A DNA stretch of 64,000 nucleotides from assembly GCF_049568105.1 (NCBI RefSeq), contig NZ_CP145335.1, positions 1,550,001 through 1,614,000 on the forward strand, read 5' to 3'. The DNA comes from Salinisphaera sp049568105 (lineage in GTDB: Bacteria > Pseudomonadota > Gammaproteobacteria > Nevskiales > Salinisphaeraceae). Within the stretch, counting starts at the first letter, position 1, and the number at the start of each line of letters is the position of its first letter. The notes beneath the pieces are model-generated. The model was not told the DNA's origin. It did not search any database and worked only from the letters and a program-made list of their open reading frames with translations. The position numbers were made by a program, and so were the translations under genes. Positions 46,362 to 55,267 of this stretch are shown one piece after another.

Positions 46362-46481
46362 CGCGTGTCGCGGCTCGCTCGCGTGGGCATACTACGCTAG
46401 GCTCGCCGCGGCTCGGTTCGCAGATCGCGGACGCGCAATACAACCCGACAGGCTCGAATACTCGAGGACGAAAGAACAGGC

Positions 46482-47156
46482 ATGGCCCAATTCGACGATA
46501 ACGAAGAAATGGCAACGCTGACCCGCTGGTGGTCCCGCAATGGCACGGCAGCGGTGGTCGGGATCGTCCTCGGTCTGATCATTATCGGGGGCTGGTACGG
46601 CTGGAACTGGTACAGCGATCGCCAGGATACCCAGGCCGCGCATATGTTCGCCGAAGTCCAGCACGGGATTTCGAGCGGCCAGCTCACCGGCGGCGTGAAG
46701 AACATCGTCTCCAAGCTGGAAGACGATTACAGCGGTACGCCCTATGCCGGCGCGGCAGCGTTGAGCATTGCGGGCTACTACGTCGATCAACAGCAGTACG
46801 ATCAGGCCGACACGCATCTTGACTGGGCGATGCACAACGCCGAAGGCGACGGCATGCGCCAGATCGCGACCGTTCGCAAGGCACGGGTGCTTTGGGCGCA
46901 GAATAAGCCCAAGCAGGCACTGGCGCTGTTGAACCAGGATCACCCGGCGGCCTTCGATTCGCTGTACGCCGAATTGGCGGGCGATATCCAGGTTGCTCAA
47001 GGGCATCGCAAAGCGGCGCACGAGGCTTACAAAAAAGCCATGGCGGGTCTGTCGCAGGATGCGCCGCAGCAGATGTTGCAGCACAAGATTGATCAAACCG
47101 CGCCGGTGTCGGCGTCGAATGCCAATCCGACCGATTCGAAGAAGTCCGATTCATGA
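46482..47156 (+). CDS. yfgM: YfgM-family Sec-associated TPR protein
   Basis: 224 aa. A short cytosolic N-terminus, one membrane helix (residues about 22-42, GTAAVVGIVLGLIIIGGWYG), then a periplasmic TPR-like domain (LSIAGYYVDQQQYDQADTHLDWAM, LRQIATVRKARVLWAQ-like). E. coli YfgM binds SecYEG and PpiD. Its place between hisS and bamB is the standard one. Overlaps bamB by ATGA. A low-complexity Ser/Asn/Thr tail ends the protein. Confidence 0.88.
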   Translation: MAQFDDNEEMATLTRWWSRNGTAAVVGIVLGLIIIGGWYGWNWYSDRQDTQAAHMFAEVQHGISSGQLTGGVKNIVSKLEDDYSGTPYAGAAALSIAGYYVDQQQYDQADTHLDWAMHNAEGDGMRQIATVRKARVLWAQNKPKQALALLNQDHPAAFDSLYAELAGDIQVAQGHRKAAHEAYKKAMAGLSQDAPQQMLQHKIDQTAPVSASNANPTDSKKSDS

Positions 47157-48328
47157 AACACTATCGACGTACGCTCACCTGTCTGACGCCGTTGTTGGTC
47201 GTGGCCACGCTGGGTCTCGGCGGCTGCGGCGGGGGCTCGACGATCGCCCAGCCCGAACCGTTGACCGAGCTGCCGAGCCCGAACTACCAGATGCAGGTGC
47301 TTTGGCATAGCAACGGTGGCGTAGGCGCTGGCAAGTACGTCAGCGGTTTCGAGCCCGCGGTGGCCAACAATACAGTGTTCGTGGCCAATCGCGACGGCGA
47401 AGTGGTCGCCTTCAATCTGAGCAATGGCGATCGCCTCTGGCATGTCGAAACCGACGAGCGGCTGATCTCCGGGCCATCCGTGGTGGCCGGTACCTTGATG
47501 GTCGGCACCCGCAACGGCGAAGTGCTCGCGCTATCGGCGGCCGACGGCAGCCAGAAATGGGCTGCCGATCTGGCCAGTGAGGTCATCGCGGCCCCGGCTG
47601 GCACGGCCGATATCGCGGTCGCGCGTACTGTCGACGGCCATGTCGCTGCGCTGGATATGGCCAGTGGCGATCGGCTCTGGACTATCGAAGGCAGTGTGCC
47701 GAACCTGACCATGCGCGGCACGGCGTCGCCGGTCATCCAGGACGGTGTCGTCTATATCGGCATGGACAGCGGTAAACTCCAGGCGCTCGATCTGCAGACC
47801 GGCGAGCAGCAGTGGGAGCAAACCGTCGCTTATCCGGAGGGCCGCTCCGAGCTCGACCGCATCGTCGATATCGACGCCGACCCGCTGATCGATAACAACA
47901 CGCTGTATGCCGTGAGTGCCGGCGATTCGCTGGTGTCGATGTCGCTGACTACCGGCCAGATCCGCTGGAAACACAAACTGGCCTCCGAGAACAATCTCGC
48001 GGTCGATATGAACACCGTGTATGCGACCGACGAAGACAGCGTCGTCCAGGCCGTGTCGCGCAATGGCGGCTCGGCGCGCTGGCAGCAGGACACTATGAAA
48101 TATCGCAAGCTGTCGGCCCCGGCTGTGCTCGACAACCATGTTCTGGTGGGTGACTACGAAGGCTATCTGCACTGGCTGTCGACCGACGATGGCTCGATCG
48201 CCGGCCGTGGGCGGCCGTTCGGCGAAGCGATCCGGGCGCAGCCCGTGGTCGTGGGCGGCGATGAAGCGATCGTGCTGGGCGCCGACGGCGAAGTCGCCGC
48301 GGTGCGCTTCGGCCGTAGCGGCGGCTGA
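47153..48328 (+). CDS. bamB: Outer membrane assembly lipoprotein BamB
   Basis: 391 aa. Signal with lipobox L-G-G-C (Cys25) followed by an eight-bladed propeller of PQQ-like repeats (FVANRDGEVVAFNLSNGDRLWHVE, VGTRNGEVLALSAADGSQKWAADL and later ones). Part of the BAM complex that inserts outer-membrane proteins. Coupled to yfgM by a 4-bp overlap; der begins 5 bp later. Confidence 0.93.
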   Translation: MKHYRRTLTCLTPLLVVATLGLGGCGGGSTIAQPEPLTELPSPNYQMQVLWHSNGGVGAGKYVSGFEPAVANNTVFVANRDGEVVAFNLSNGDRLWHVETDERLISGPSVVAGTLMVGTRNGEVLALSAADGSQKWAADLASEVIAAPAGTADIAVARTVDGHVAALDMASGDRLWTIEGSVPNLTMRGTASPVIQDGVVYIGMDSGKLQALDLQTGEQQWEQTVAYPEGRSELDRIVDIDADPLIDNNTLYAVSAGDSLVSMSLTTGQIRWKHKLASENNLAVDMNTVYATDEDSVVQAVSRNGGSARWQQDTMKYRKLSAPAVLDNHVLVGDYEGYLHWLSTDDGSIAGRGRPFGEAIRAQPVVVGGDEAIVLGADGEVAAVRFGRSGG

Positions 48329-48333
48329 CGCTG

Positions 48334-49695
48334 ATGTCGGATACAGGCGCAGCGCTGCCGGTCGTCGCACTCGTCGGCCGGCCCAATGTCGGTAAGTCCA
48401 CGCTGTTCAACCGCCTGACCCGCTCGCGTGATGCGCTGGTCGCCGATCAGCCCGGGGTCACCCGGGATCGGCACTACGGTTACGGCGTCTACGACGGCCA
48501 GCGATTCATCGTGGTCGATACCGGGGGGATCGGCCAGGACGACGAAGATATCGACACCCGGGCGCTGGCCCAGACCGAAGCTGCTCTGGACGAGGCCGAT
48601 GTCGTTTTGTTGATCGTCGACTATCGCCAGGGCCTGATGGCCGGCGACGAAGCGATCGCCGATCGACTGCGCCGTCATGGTCGGCCGGTATTCGTGGTGG
48701 TCAATAAAAGCGAAGGCCAGAGTGGTGCGAGCGCCAACGCCGAGTTCCATGCGCTGGGTCTGGGCGAGCCCTGGGCGATCTCGGCCGAGCACGGCGACCG
48801 CGTCAATTTGATGCTCGAACAGGTGTTCGCTGATCTGCCGGCCCCGCGGGCCGCGATCACGGCACATCGCCCCGATGCAATCCGGCTGGCACTGCTCGGT
48901 CGGCCGAACGCCGGCAAGTCGACGCTGGTCAACCGCCTGGTCGGCGACGAGCGCATGCTCACCCAGGATGAGCCGGGCACCACCCGCGATGCGGTCGCCA
49001 GCGAATTCAGCTTTGACGACAAGCCCTATGTCATCGTCGATACGGCGGGCGTTCGACGCCGTTCCCGGGTCGATGATTCCATCGAAAAAATCAGCGTCAT
49101 CAAGGCGATGCAGGCTGCCGAACAGGCCCATGTAGTGATTCTGATGGTCGATGCCCGGGCCGGGCTATCGGCCCAGGACATCCGCCTGCTCAATCTGGCG
49201 GTGGAACGCGGCCGGTCGGCCGTGATCGCGCTCAATAAATGGGACGGCATGTCGGCCAAGGAGCGCGAGCAACTGCATGCGCACGTCGTCGAGCGGATGG
49301 GCGCTTTCGACTATCTGCCGCTGTTGTTCATCTCGGCGCTGCACGGCTCCGGGTTGCGCGACCTGCTGGACGCCGTCCAGGCCTCCTATACGGCGTCGTT
49401 TGTCGAACTGTCGACGGGCCAGGTTTCGCGCGCACTGGAAGAGGCTGTAGCTGCGCATGCGCCGCCGGCGATCCATGGCCGCCGGATCAAACTGCGGTTC
49501 GCCCACCAGGGCGGGCGCAATCCGCCGACCATCGTGATTCATGGCAACCAGACCCAGCGCCTGTCGGCCGAGTACAAACGCTATTTGGTCCGGCGCTTTC
49601 GCGAGCATTTCAATCTGTTCGGCACGCCGATCAAACTCGCATTCAAGAACAGCGACAACCCCTATGCGGGCAAGGCCAGCGGGCGCCGGCGCTGA
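48334..49695 (+). CDS. der: Ribosome biogenesis GTPase Der (EngA)
   Basis: 453 aa. Two tandem GTPase domains: GRPNVGKSTLFNRL (residues 15-28) with DTGGI, and GRPNAGKSTLVNRL (about 189-202) with DTAGV and LNKWD, then a C-terminal KH domain (HGRRIKLRFAHQGG). Assembles the 50S subunit. It ends the long plus-strand cluster. An 800-bp gap follows. Confidence 0.97.
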   Translation: MSDTGAALPVVALVGRPNVGKSTLFNRLTRSRDALVADQPGVTRDRHYGYGVYDGQRFIVVDTGGIGQDDEDIDTRALAQTEAALDEADVVLLIVDYRQGLMAGDEAIADRLRRHGRPVFVVVNKSEGQSGASANAEFHALGLGEPWAISAEHGDRVNLMLEQVFADLPAPRAAITAHRPDAIRLALLGRPNAGKSTLVNRLVGDERMLTQDEPGTTRDAVASEFSFDDKPYVIVDTAGVRRRSRVDDSIEKISVIKAMQAAEQAHVVILMVDARAGLSAQDIRLLNLAVERGRSAVIALNKWDGMSAKEREQLHAHVVERMGAFDYLPLLFISALHGSGLRDLLDAVQASYTASFVELSTGQVSRALEEAVAAHAPPAIHGRRIKLRFAHQGGRNPPTIVIHGNQTQRLSAEYKRYLVRRFREHFNLFGTPIKLAFKNSDNPYAGKASGRRR

Positions 49696-50372
49696 TAACG
49701 CTGCCGCTCGGGCGCTGGCGAATAACGCCTGAAGCAATCGACGTGGCGCAGTAGGCTCGGCCTTAGCCGTGCGGCCAGCGCAAAGGCGGTAGACGCGCTC
49801 CTGACGCAACGCGGCCGACAAAGCCGGCGCTGTGTCGTACGAGCGCGACGATAGAAACCTGATCCGTCGCGCGTGCGGGCGCTGCTCGGTCTGATTATCA
49901 ATCGGCCTGAGGCAGTCGGTGGAGCGCTGTCCCGCCCGGTGCGATGGCTGTATTTCGAGAGCTGCAAGAACGGGCGCTTTTTCGCTGCGCTGCCGTGCTT
50001 TCGGTCTTGCAAGCTGTCGGTCGCGATAGGGCCGGTCTTGTTCGGTCTGAGCGTCGAGCGTATGTAGCCGCCGCGGACGCATGGCCTGCGCGGTCGGCAT
50101 AGACGCTATCGGTATTGCGCGTCTGCGCCCAAGGCTATGGCGCTCAACGAGGCGCAGCGATCGCGGCCTACTGCTTTGGGCCAGAAAGCGACAACGCGCC
50201 CGCTGGCCTACGGTAGGCCGTTCACGACCCAGCTGCTGGTTCTTTTGCTTGGGCGATTCGGTCAAGCGCGCATCGAGCCCGCCTGCACGCAGCGGGTTGG
50301 CCGTAGCGCCGCGCTGTGTTCGACGTTGCAGCCGCAAACGGCCGCTGGAGCCAAGGGCAGACCTGGTGCAGA

Positions 50373-50416
50373 GCTAGTGCAGGGCTAGTGCAGGGCTAGT
50401 GCAGGGCTAGTGCAGG
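50373..50416 (+). repeat. Four perfect tandem copies of an 11-bp unit
   Basis: GCTAGTGCAGG is repeated four times without change. The units preceding 50373 (GGTGCAGA) begin to diverge. 11 bp is close to one helical turn, so repeats face the same side of the DNA. The unit starts with GCTAG, a rare word in enterics. It may be a slippage product or a binding array. Confidence 0.9.
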
Positions 50417-50454
50417 ACGATACCCCACACCAGCAGGCTATAAAGCGATGATCG

Positions 50455-50480
50455 ACGGCCCCGACAGTGGTCGGGGCCGT
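50455..50480 (-). terminator. Hairpin downstream of the SH3b lipoprotein gene
   Basis: ACGGCCCCGAC, loop AGTG, GTCGGGGCCGT: an 11-bp perfect stem 15 bp beyond the lipoprotein stop. No T run follows in either direction, so termination would be imperfect or need Rho; RNA stabilisation is an alternative. Confidence 0.55.
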
Positions 50481-50495
50481 GCGCTATGAATCTTG

Positions 50496-51653
50496 CTAGC
50501 CTTGATGCTTGAGCAGGAAGTCGGCGACCCAGCCCTTGCGGCCGTCATCGAATTGCACGTAACGCCAGCCGCGATCTTCTTTCAGGATCGCCACCGAATC
50601 GCCTTTCTTGGCTTTCATCAGCACATCGGAACTGGTGCTCGGGCGGCTGCGAATATTAACGACCTTGCCCGATATCGCGGCTTTCGGCGCATCGGCATTC
50701 GACTGTGTGGTTGGATCGTTCGACGCATCAGCTGTGCTGTCGGGGCTGGTATCGCTGGCTGCCGTCGATGCGCTGTTGTCGGTCGCAGTCTGGGTGTTCG
50801 ACGTCGAAGCGACAGTCGTTGTCGCGCTCGTGTCGTTGTCGGTGGCACTGTCGGCTTGGTCATCCGACGAGCACTGCCGAAAAACACGCTGGAACCAGTT
50901 GCAATCGCTGGCCTGGGACGATGAGGCAGTTGCCGATGCGCCGCCGCTACGAGCGTTGGAATATTCCGACGCCGTGTCGGTGTTGTAGGGCTCGGTATGC
51001 CCGTCGGCGAACACCAGATGCGGATACATCTTCTGCGGTTCGATCTTGAGCGGCCCGCGAGCGATATGGGTGCTTTCCGAATCCGGCAGCGACGAAGGCT
51101 TCGAGCCATTGATATAGAACTGCCACAGCTCGACATGCAGGGTGTTGCCTTCGCGCTTCCAGCCGATCGCCAGGCCATCGTCGTTATAGGTGTAGTACAG
51201 CCGACGGATCTGCATCCAGATCATGGCATCGTCGACATTGTCGAAGTCGCGACGGCCTTCTTCGTAACGCAACTTGCTGATGCCCTTGGCTGGCTTCCAG
51301 ACTTTCGGCTCGCCGTCGAAGTAGATGCCCTTGCTGTCGCCGCCGGCAAAGGGGGTGCTGCGCGCCTTGATGATCGCGCCACGGCGCAGCCCATCCCAAT
51401 TGAAAACCCGCCGCATGCCGGGCCCGGCCTCGATCTTGATATGGCCTTCGGCGGTATCGGCGACTACCTGCTGGTCGGTATCGAGTACTGCCGTATTGCT
51501 GCTGGGAACCGATGGGCCGCCGTCGGGCACTGGCGGCGGATCGGGGGTTACCAGCCGTGGGCCGTTGACACAGCCGGTGACGGCGAGGGCGCTGACCAAC
51601 GCGGTCGCGGCCAAGGCCAGGCGCAGGGTTGCGGTGTGCGGCGTGCTCGTCAT
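50496..51653 (-). CDS. Lipoprotein with C-terminal bacterial SH3 domain
   Basis: 385 aa from ATG 51653. Signal peptide with lipobox V-T-G-C (Cys28), then Pro-rich (PDPPPVPDGGP). The central part (residues about 60-225) is folded, with no recognised motif (IYFDGEPKVWKP, MIWMQIRRLYYTYNDDGLAIGWKREG). A 100-residue Ser/Thr/Asp/Ala low-complexity linker follows, and the last 65 residues form an SH3b domain (VNIRSRPSTSSDVLMKAKKGDSVAILKEDRGWRYVQF, GWVADFLL). SH3b domains bind peptidoglycan or peptides. A GTG at 51719 overlaps the xseA stop (GTGA) and could serve as a coupled start, giving a longer leader. It lies downstream of xseA. Function unknown. Confidence 0.72.
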   Translation of the reverse strand: MTSTPHTATLRLALAATALVSALAVTGCVNGPRLVTPDPPPVPDGGPSVPSSNTAVLDTDQQVVADTAEGHIKIEAGPGMRRVFNWDGLRRGAIIKARSTPFAGGDSKGIYFDGEPKVWKPAKGISKLRYEEGRRDFDNVDDAMIWMQIRRLYYTYNDDGLAIGWKREGNTLHVELWQFYINGSKPSSLPDSESTHIARGPLKIEPQKMYPHLVFADGHTEPYNTDTASEYSNARSGGASATASSSQASDCNWFQRVFRQCSSDDQADSATDNDTSATTTVASTSNTQTATDNSASTAASDTSPDSTADASNDPTTQSNADAPKAAISGKVVNIRSRPSTSSDVLMKAKKGDSVAILKEDRGWRYVQFDDGRKGWVADFLLKHQG

Positions 51654-51715
51654 CTCGTTATCGAAACCCCTTGGGTCAGTGCTGTCCAAGCCCAGCGCGC
51701 TTTGCGCTCGAGCCA

Positions 51716-53098
51716 TCACTTGGTTGTTCGGTCGTCGTCGCCCAGGTCGCGGCGCTCTCGTCGAGTGCGGACTTCGCAGTCCAGCTGCCCTCTCGCCAGA
51801 TCGATCGCGACGGTCTCGCCTACGGCCACGGCCTCAGCATCGCGCAGGATCGCGCCCTGCGCATCACGAGCTATAGCATAACCGCGTTCCAGGGTCTGCA
51901 ACGGGCTCACGCTATGCAGCGCGCGGGCTGCGACCCGTAGCCGCTGGTCGGCTTGCCGGACCTGGGTGATGCCAGCTCGCTCAACACGTTGCGATAGGCC
52001 GGCCAGGCGGGTCTGGGCCTGGTCGATACGTCGTTTCGGCGTCGCGCGGTAGAGCCGATCTTCGACTAATTGTAGATGTCGACGCCGGGAATCGAGCTGG
52101 GTTCGCGCAATCCGTGCGAGTCTTTGCTCGGCCTCGTCCAGGCGCTGCGCAGCCACTTCGATCCGGCGGATCGGGCTCTGCCGGGCCAGCCGCTGCTCCA
52201 GGCCGACGAGTTGCTGACGGGCGGCGTTCAGGCGGCCGCTCGTGCGTTGCTCGAGCGTGGCCGCCAAACGCGACAGACTCGCTGCATGGGCGCTCAGATC
52301 CGGGCATACCAGCTCGGCTGCAGCGGAAGGCGTAGCCGCCCGCATATCCGCGGCAAGATCGGCGATCGTGACGTCCACTTCATGCCCGACCCCGGACACG
52401 ACCGGGATCGGGCAGGCCACGATCGCCCGCGCCACGCTTTCTTCGTTGAATGCCCAAAGGTCCTCGAGCGCGCCGCCGCCGCGTACCAATAGCAACACAT
52501 CGCAGTCGCTGCGTTCGCCGGCCCGGGCCAGGGCACGGACGATCGCCGGTGCCGCGGCCTCGCCTTGAACGGCGACCGGAAACAGCCGCAGCGCACCGAG
52601 CGGATAGCGTCGCGAGACCACCGACAATACGTCGCGAATCGCGGCCCCGGTCGCCGAGGTGATCACACCGATACGCGCCGGGGCCGCGGGCAGGGCACGC
52701 TTGCGTGCGGCGGCGAACAGGCCTTCGGCATCCAGTTGGGCGCGCAGCTGTTCGAAGGCGCGCTGCAGGGCGCCGGCGCCGGCATCCTCGGCGTGTTCGA
52801 CGATCAGCTGGAACTCGCCGCGTGCGGCATACAGGCTCACCCGCGCCCGCACCCGGATCTGGGCGCCGTTGTCGAGGGCCACCCGTAGCAGGCGTGCCTT
52901 ATTGCGGAACAACGCACAGCGCACTTGGGCGTCGCCGTCCTTGAGCGAGAAATAAACATGCCCCGAGCGGGGGCGTGCGAGATTGGAGATTTCGCCCTCG
53001 ACCCAGAGCAGGCCGAAGCTCTGCTCGAGCAGGTCGCGGGCGGCCTGGTTAAGTTCGCTGACGGTAAAGACCGTAGGGCCTTGCTGGGCTGTGGTCAT
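51716..53098 (-). CDS. xseA: Exodeoxyribonuclease VII large subunit
   Basis: 460 aa. N-terminal OB fold (TVFTVSELNQAARDLLEQSFGLLWVEGEISNL, then GHVYFSLKD), the catalytic region (IGVITSATGAAIRDVL, LLLVRGGGALEDLWAFNEE, ATPSAAAEL) and a long coiled-coil C-terminus. With XseB it degrades single-stranded DNA. Start ATG 53098. Divergent from guaB, the usual arrangement; the small subunit gene is not in the window. Confidence 0.95.
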   Translation of the reverse strand: MTTAQQGPTVFTVSELNQAARDLLEQSFGLLWVEGEISNLARPRSGHVYFSLKDGDAQVRCALFRNKARLLRVALDNGAQIRVRARVSLYAARGEFQLIVEHAEDAGAGALQRAFEQLRAQLDAEGLFAAARKRALPAAPARIGVITSATGAAIRDVLSVVSRRYPLGALRLFPVAVQGEAAAPAIVRALARAGERSDCDVLLLVRGGGALEDLWAFNEESVARAIVACPIPVVSGVGHEVDVTIADLAADMRAATPSAAAELVCPDLSAHAASLSRLAATLEQRTSGRLNAARQQLVGLEQRLARQSPIRRIEVAAQRLDEAEQRLARIARTQLDSRRRHLQLVEDRLYRATPKRRIDQAQTRLAGLSQRVERAGITQVRQADQRLRVAARALHSVSPLQTLERGYAIARDAQGAILRDAEAVAVGETVAIDLARGQLDCEVRTRRERRDLGDDDRTTK

Positions 53099-53207
53099 GT
53101 CGGAATCCGGCCGTGTGACGAGACGAAAGACGGGCCGCAGCTGCGCCGTTTGGGCGCGTGCTGTCGAACAGCCGCCAGCGCTTAGTGATCCATGCCGCGC
53201 GAGCCTG

Positions 53208-53213
53208 TATAAT
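53208..53213 (+). promoter_or_regulatory. Candidate -10 box of guaB
   Basis: A perfect TATAAT is 66 bp upstream of the guaB ATG, preceded by TG. No good -35 lies at the right distance (GTGATC at 53185-53190), so activity would rely on the strong -10 or an activator. The spacer overlaps the N-terminal region of the divergent xseA leader. Confidence 0.5.
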
Positions 53214-53279
53214 CCGCGGTCTTTGCGGCGGCCACGAACGCCTTGGGGCGCAGACCGGCCGCTCACCGCTGGCGAGCCT

Positions 53280-54752
53280 ATGACCCTAAGAATCAGCGAG
53301 CAAGCCCTGACGTTCGACGACGTCTTGTTGCAGCCTGCCTACTCCGACGTATTGCCGCGCGAGGTCGACCTATCGACCCGGCTGACCCGTGGCATCACGC
53401 TTAACATTCCGCTGATTTCGGCGGCCATGGACACGGTCACCGAAGCCTCTTTGGCGATCGCGTTGGCCCAAGAAGGCGGCATCGGTATTATTCACAAGTC
53501 GATGCCGGCCGCGCGCCAGGCCCAGCACGTACGCACGGTCAAGAAATACGAATCCGGTGTGATTTCGGACCCGATCACGGTCGGCCCGAACGCGACTATC
53601 CGCGAAGTGCTGGATCTGACCCGCGCCCAGGGCATCTCCGGCGTGCCGGTGGTCGATAACGGCAGCCCGGTCGGGATCGTCACCAGCCGCGACCTGCGGT
53701 TCGAGACCCGCTTCGACGCACCGGTCACTTCGGTGATGACCCCGCGCGAGAAGCTGGTCACGGTGCAGGAAGGCGCAGCCCGCGACGAGATCCTGTCGCT
53801 GTTCCATACCCACCGCATCGAGAAAGTGTTGGTGGTCAACGACGATTTCACCCTGACCGGTATGATCACCGTCAAGGACATCCAGAAGTCCACCGACTTC
53901 CCCAACGCCTGTAAGGACGCCGCGGGCAGCTTGCGCGTGGGCGCGGCGGTCGGGCCCGGGCCAGATGCCTTCGAGCGAGTCCAGGCGCTGGTCGATGCTG
54001 GCGTGGATGTCGTGGTGGTCGATACCGCCCACGGCCATTCCTCGGGCGTGCTCGCCACCATCAGCGAACTCAAACAGCGCTTCCCCAATCTGCAGCTCAT
54101 CGGTGGCAACGTCGGTACAGCCGAAGGCGCCAAGGCATTGGCCGACGCCGGGGTCGATGCGGTCAAGGTCGGCATCGGGCCGGGCTCGATCTGTACCACG
54201 CGAATCGTGGCCGGCATTGGCGTGCCGCAGATCTCGGCAGTGGCTAACGTCACGGCCGCGCTGGCCGACACCGATGTCCCGGTGATCGCCGATGGCGGCA
54301 TTCGTTTCTCCGGTGACCTGGCCAAGGCGCTGGTCGCCGGCGCGCATGCAGTGATGATCGGCGGCATGTTCGCCGGCACCGAAGAAGCCCCGGGCGAGAT
54401 CGAGCTCTACCAGGGGCGCTCGTTCAAGGCCTATCGCGGCATGGGCTCGCTGGGCGCGATGAGCGGCAGCCAAGGCAGTGCCGATCGCTATTTCCAGGAT
54501 CCCTCCGAGGAAATCCAGAAACTCGTGCCCGAAGGCATCGAAGGCCGCGTGCCGTACAAGGGCCCGCTCGGCGGCATCGTGCACCAGCTGATCGGTGGCC
54601 TCCGAGCCGCCATGGGCTATACCGGCTGCCACAGCATCACTGAGATGCGCACCAAGCCGACGTTCGTGCAGATCACTTCGGCGGGCATGAAAGAATCGCA
54701 TGTGCACGACGTGAATATCACCAAGGAAGCGCCGAACTACCGCGTCGACTAA
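53280..54752 (+). CDS. guaB: Inosine-5'-monophosphate dehydrogenase
   Basis: 490 aa. TIM barrel interrupted by two CBS domains (residues about 95-205, ISDPITVGPNATIREVL ... ITVKDIQKS). The catalytic Cys loop is IGPGSICTTRIVAG and the flap follows as GMGSLGAM. Converts IMP to XMP, the first step to GMP. ATG 53280 gives a standard start; a long in-frame opening upstream runs into xseA and is ignored. A terminator separates it from guaA, so the two may be transcribed separately or by read-through. Confidence 0.97.
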   Translation: MTLRISEQALTFDDVLLQPAYSDVLPREVDLSTRLTRGITLNIPLISAAMDTVTEASLAIALAQEGGIGIIHKSMPAARQAQHVRTVKKYESGVISDPITVGPNATIREVLDLTRAQGISGVPVVDNGSPVGIVTSRDLRFETRFDAPVTSVMTPREKLVTVQEGAARDEILSLFHTHRIEKVLVVNDDFTLTGMITVKDIQKSTDFPNACKDAAGSLRVGAAVGPGPDAFERVQALVDAGVDVVVVDTAHGHSSGVLATISELKQRFPNLQLIGGNVGTAEGAKALADAGVDAVKVGIGPGSICTTRIVAGIGVPQISAVANVTAALADTDVPVIADGGIRFSGDLAKALVAGAHAVMIGGMFAGTEEAPGEIELYQGRSFKAYRGMGSLGAMSGSQGSADRYFQDPSEEIQKLVPEGIEGRVPYKGPLGGIVHQLIGGLRAAMGYTGCHSITEMRTKPTFVQITSAGMKESHVHDVNITKEAPNYRVD

Positions 54753-54780
54753 AGCGTGTTCGGCGTTGTTTGATTAAAGG

Positions 54781-54815
54781 AAAAGCGCAGGTCTGGTTGG
54801 GTCTGCGCTTTTCTT
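54781..54815 (+). terminator. Terminator-like hairpin after guaB
   Basis: AAAAGCGCAG and CTGCGCTTTT form a 10-bp stem around an 11- to 12-nt loop, followed by TTTCTT. It is 28 bp after the guaB stop. A good intrinsic terminator for guaB. Confidence 0.8.
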
Positions 54816-55267
54816 GTTTGGACAAGAGTTCTTTTAATCGTGCGTAGATCGACACAGATGCATACAGATCAAAGGCAGAAAGTTAGACAGTAATTCGCGG
54901 AGGTCACTACGCCGGCTTGAGCACTTCAATAGCCGGCAATCGCGAGATAGAGAACGCTTCTATTGTTATCCGCAGATTCCGCAGATGACGCAGATTCAAG
55001 GCAGAAAAAATTGGCCGGTTGAATGTGTTTTTCGAACGCATATTTCGGAGCGCCCAATGCGAGAAGCGCCCCAAGCCAGCCACGCCACGAAAGCCCAATC
55101 GCCATCGGCGTGAATCTGTGTCGATCTGCGGACAATGTCTGAAAGAATCGGCCGCCGAACCTGACAGCGCCAAAAATTCTCAACAGCACAAACGCCCAAC
55201 CGCCAAAATCTGCGCGATCCGCGGATAAAGCAGGCCTAAAAGAATCACCACCGAGCCCAGGACGACG
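54816..55267 (+). repeat. Repeat-rich guaB-guaA intergenic region
   Basis: About 450 bp, with no gene. Variants of a CGCAGAT word occur on both sides as an inverted set: TTATCCGCAGATTCCGCAGATGACGCAGATT at 54966 onward, and the complement ATCTGCGCGATCCGCGGATAA at 55208-55228. AGATCGACACAGAT (54846-54859) is the exact reverse complement of ATCTGTGTCGATCT (55114-55127). So the region is an imperfect long palindrome about 280-390 bp long, resembling intergenic repeats of this word type seen widely in environmental proteobacteria. It could form an RNA structure in the guaA leader or be a defunct miniature element. Confidence 0.6.

Larger units (their letters stand above)
49696..50495 (+). other. 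800-bp gene-free region with tandem repeats and a hairpin
   Basis: No frame has coding character or a ribosome-binding site. Contents: the 11-bp tandem repeat at 50373-50416 and a perfect hairpin at 50455-50480, listed separately. The first 650 bp show nothing I can name. Confidence 0.55.
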
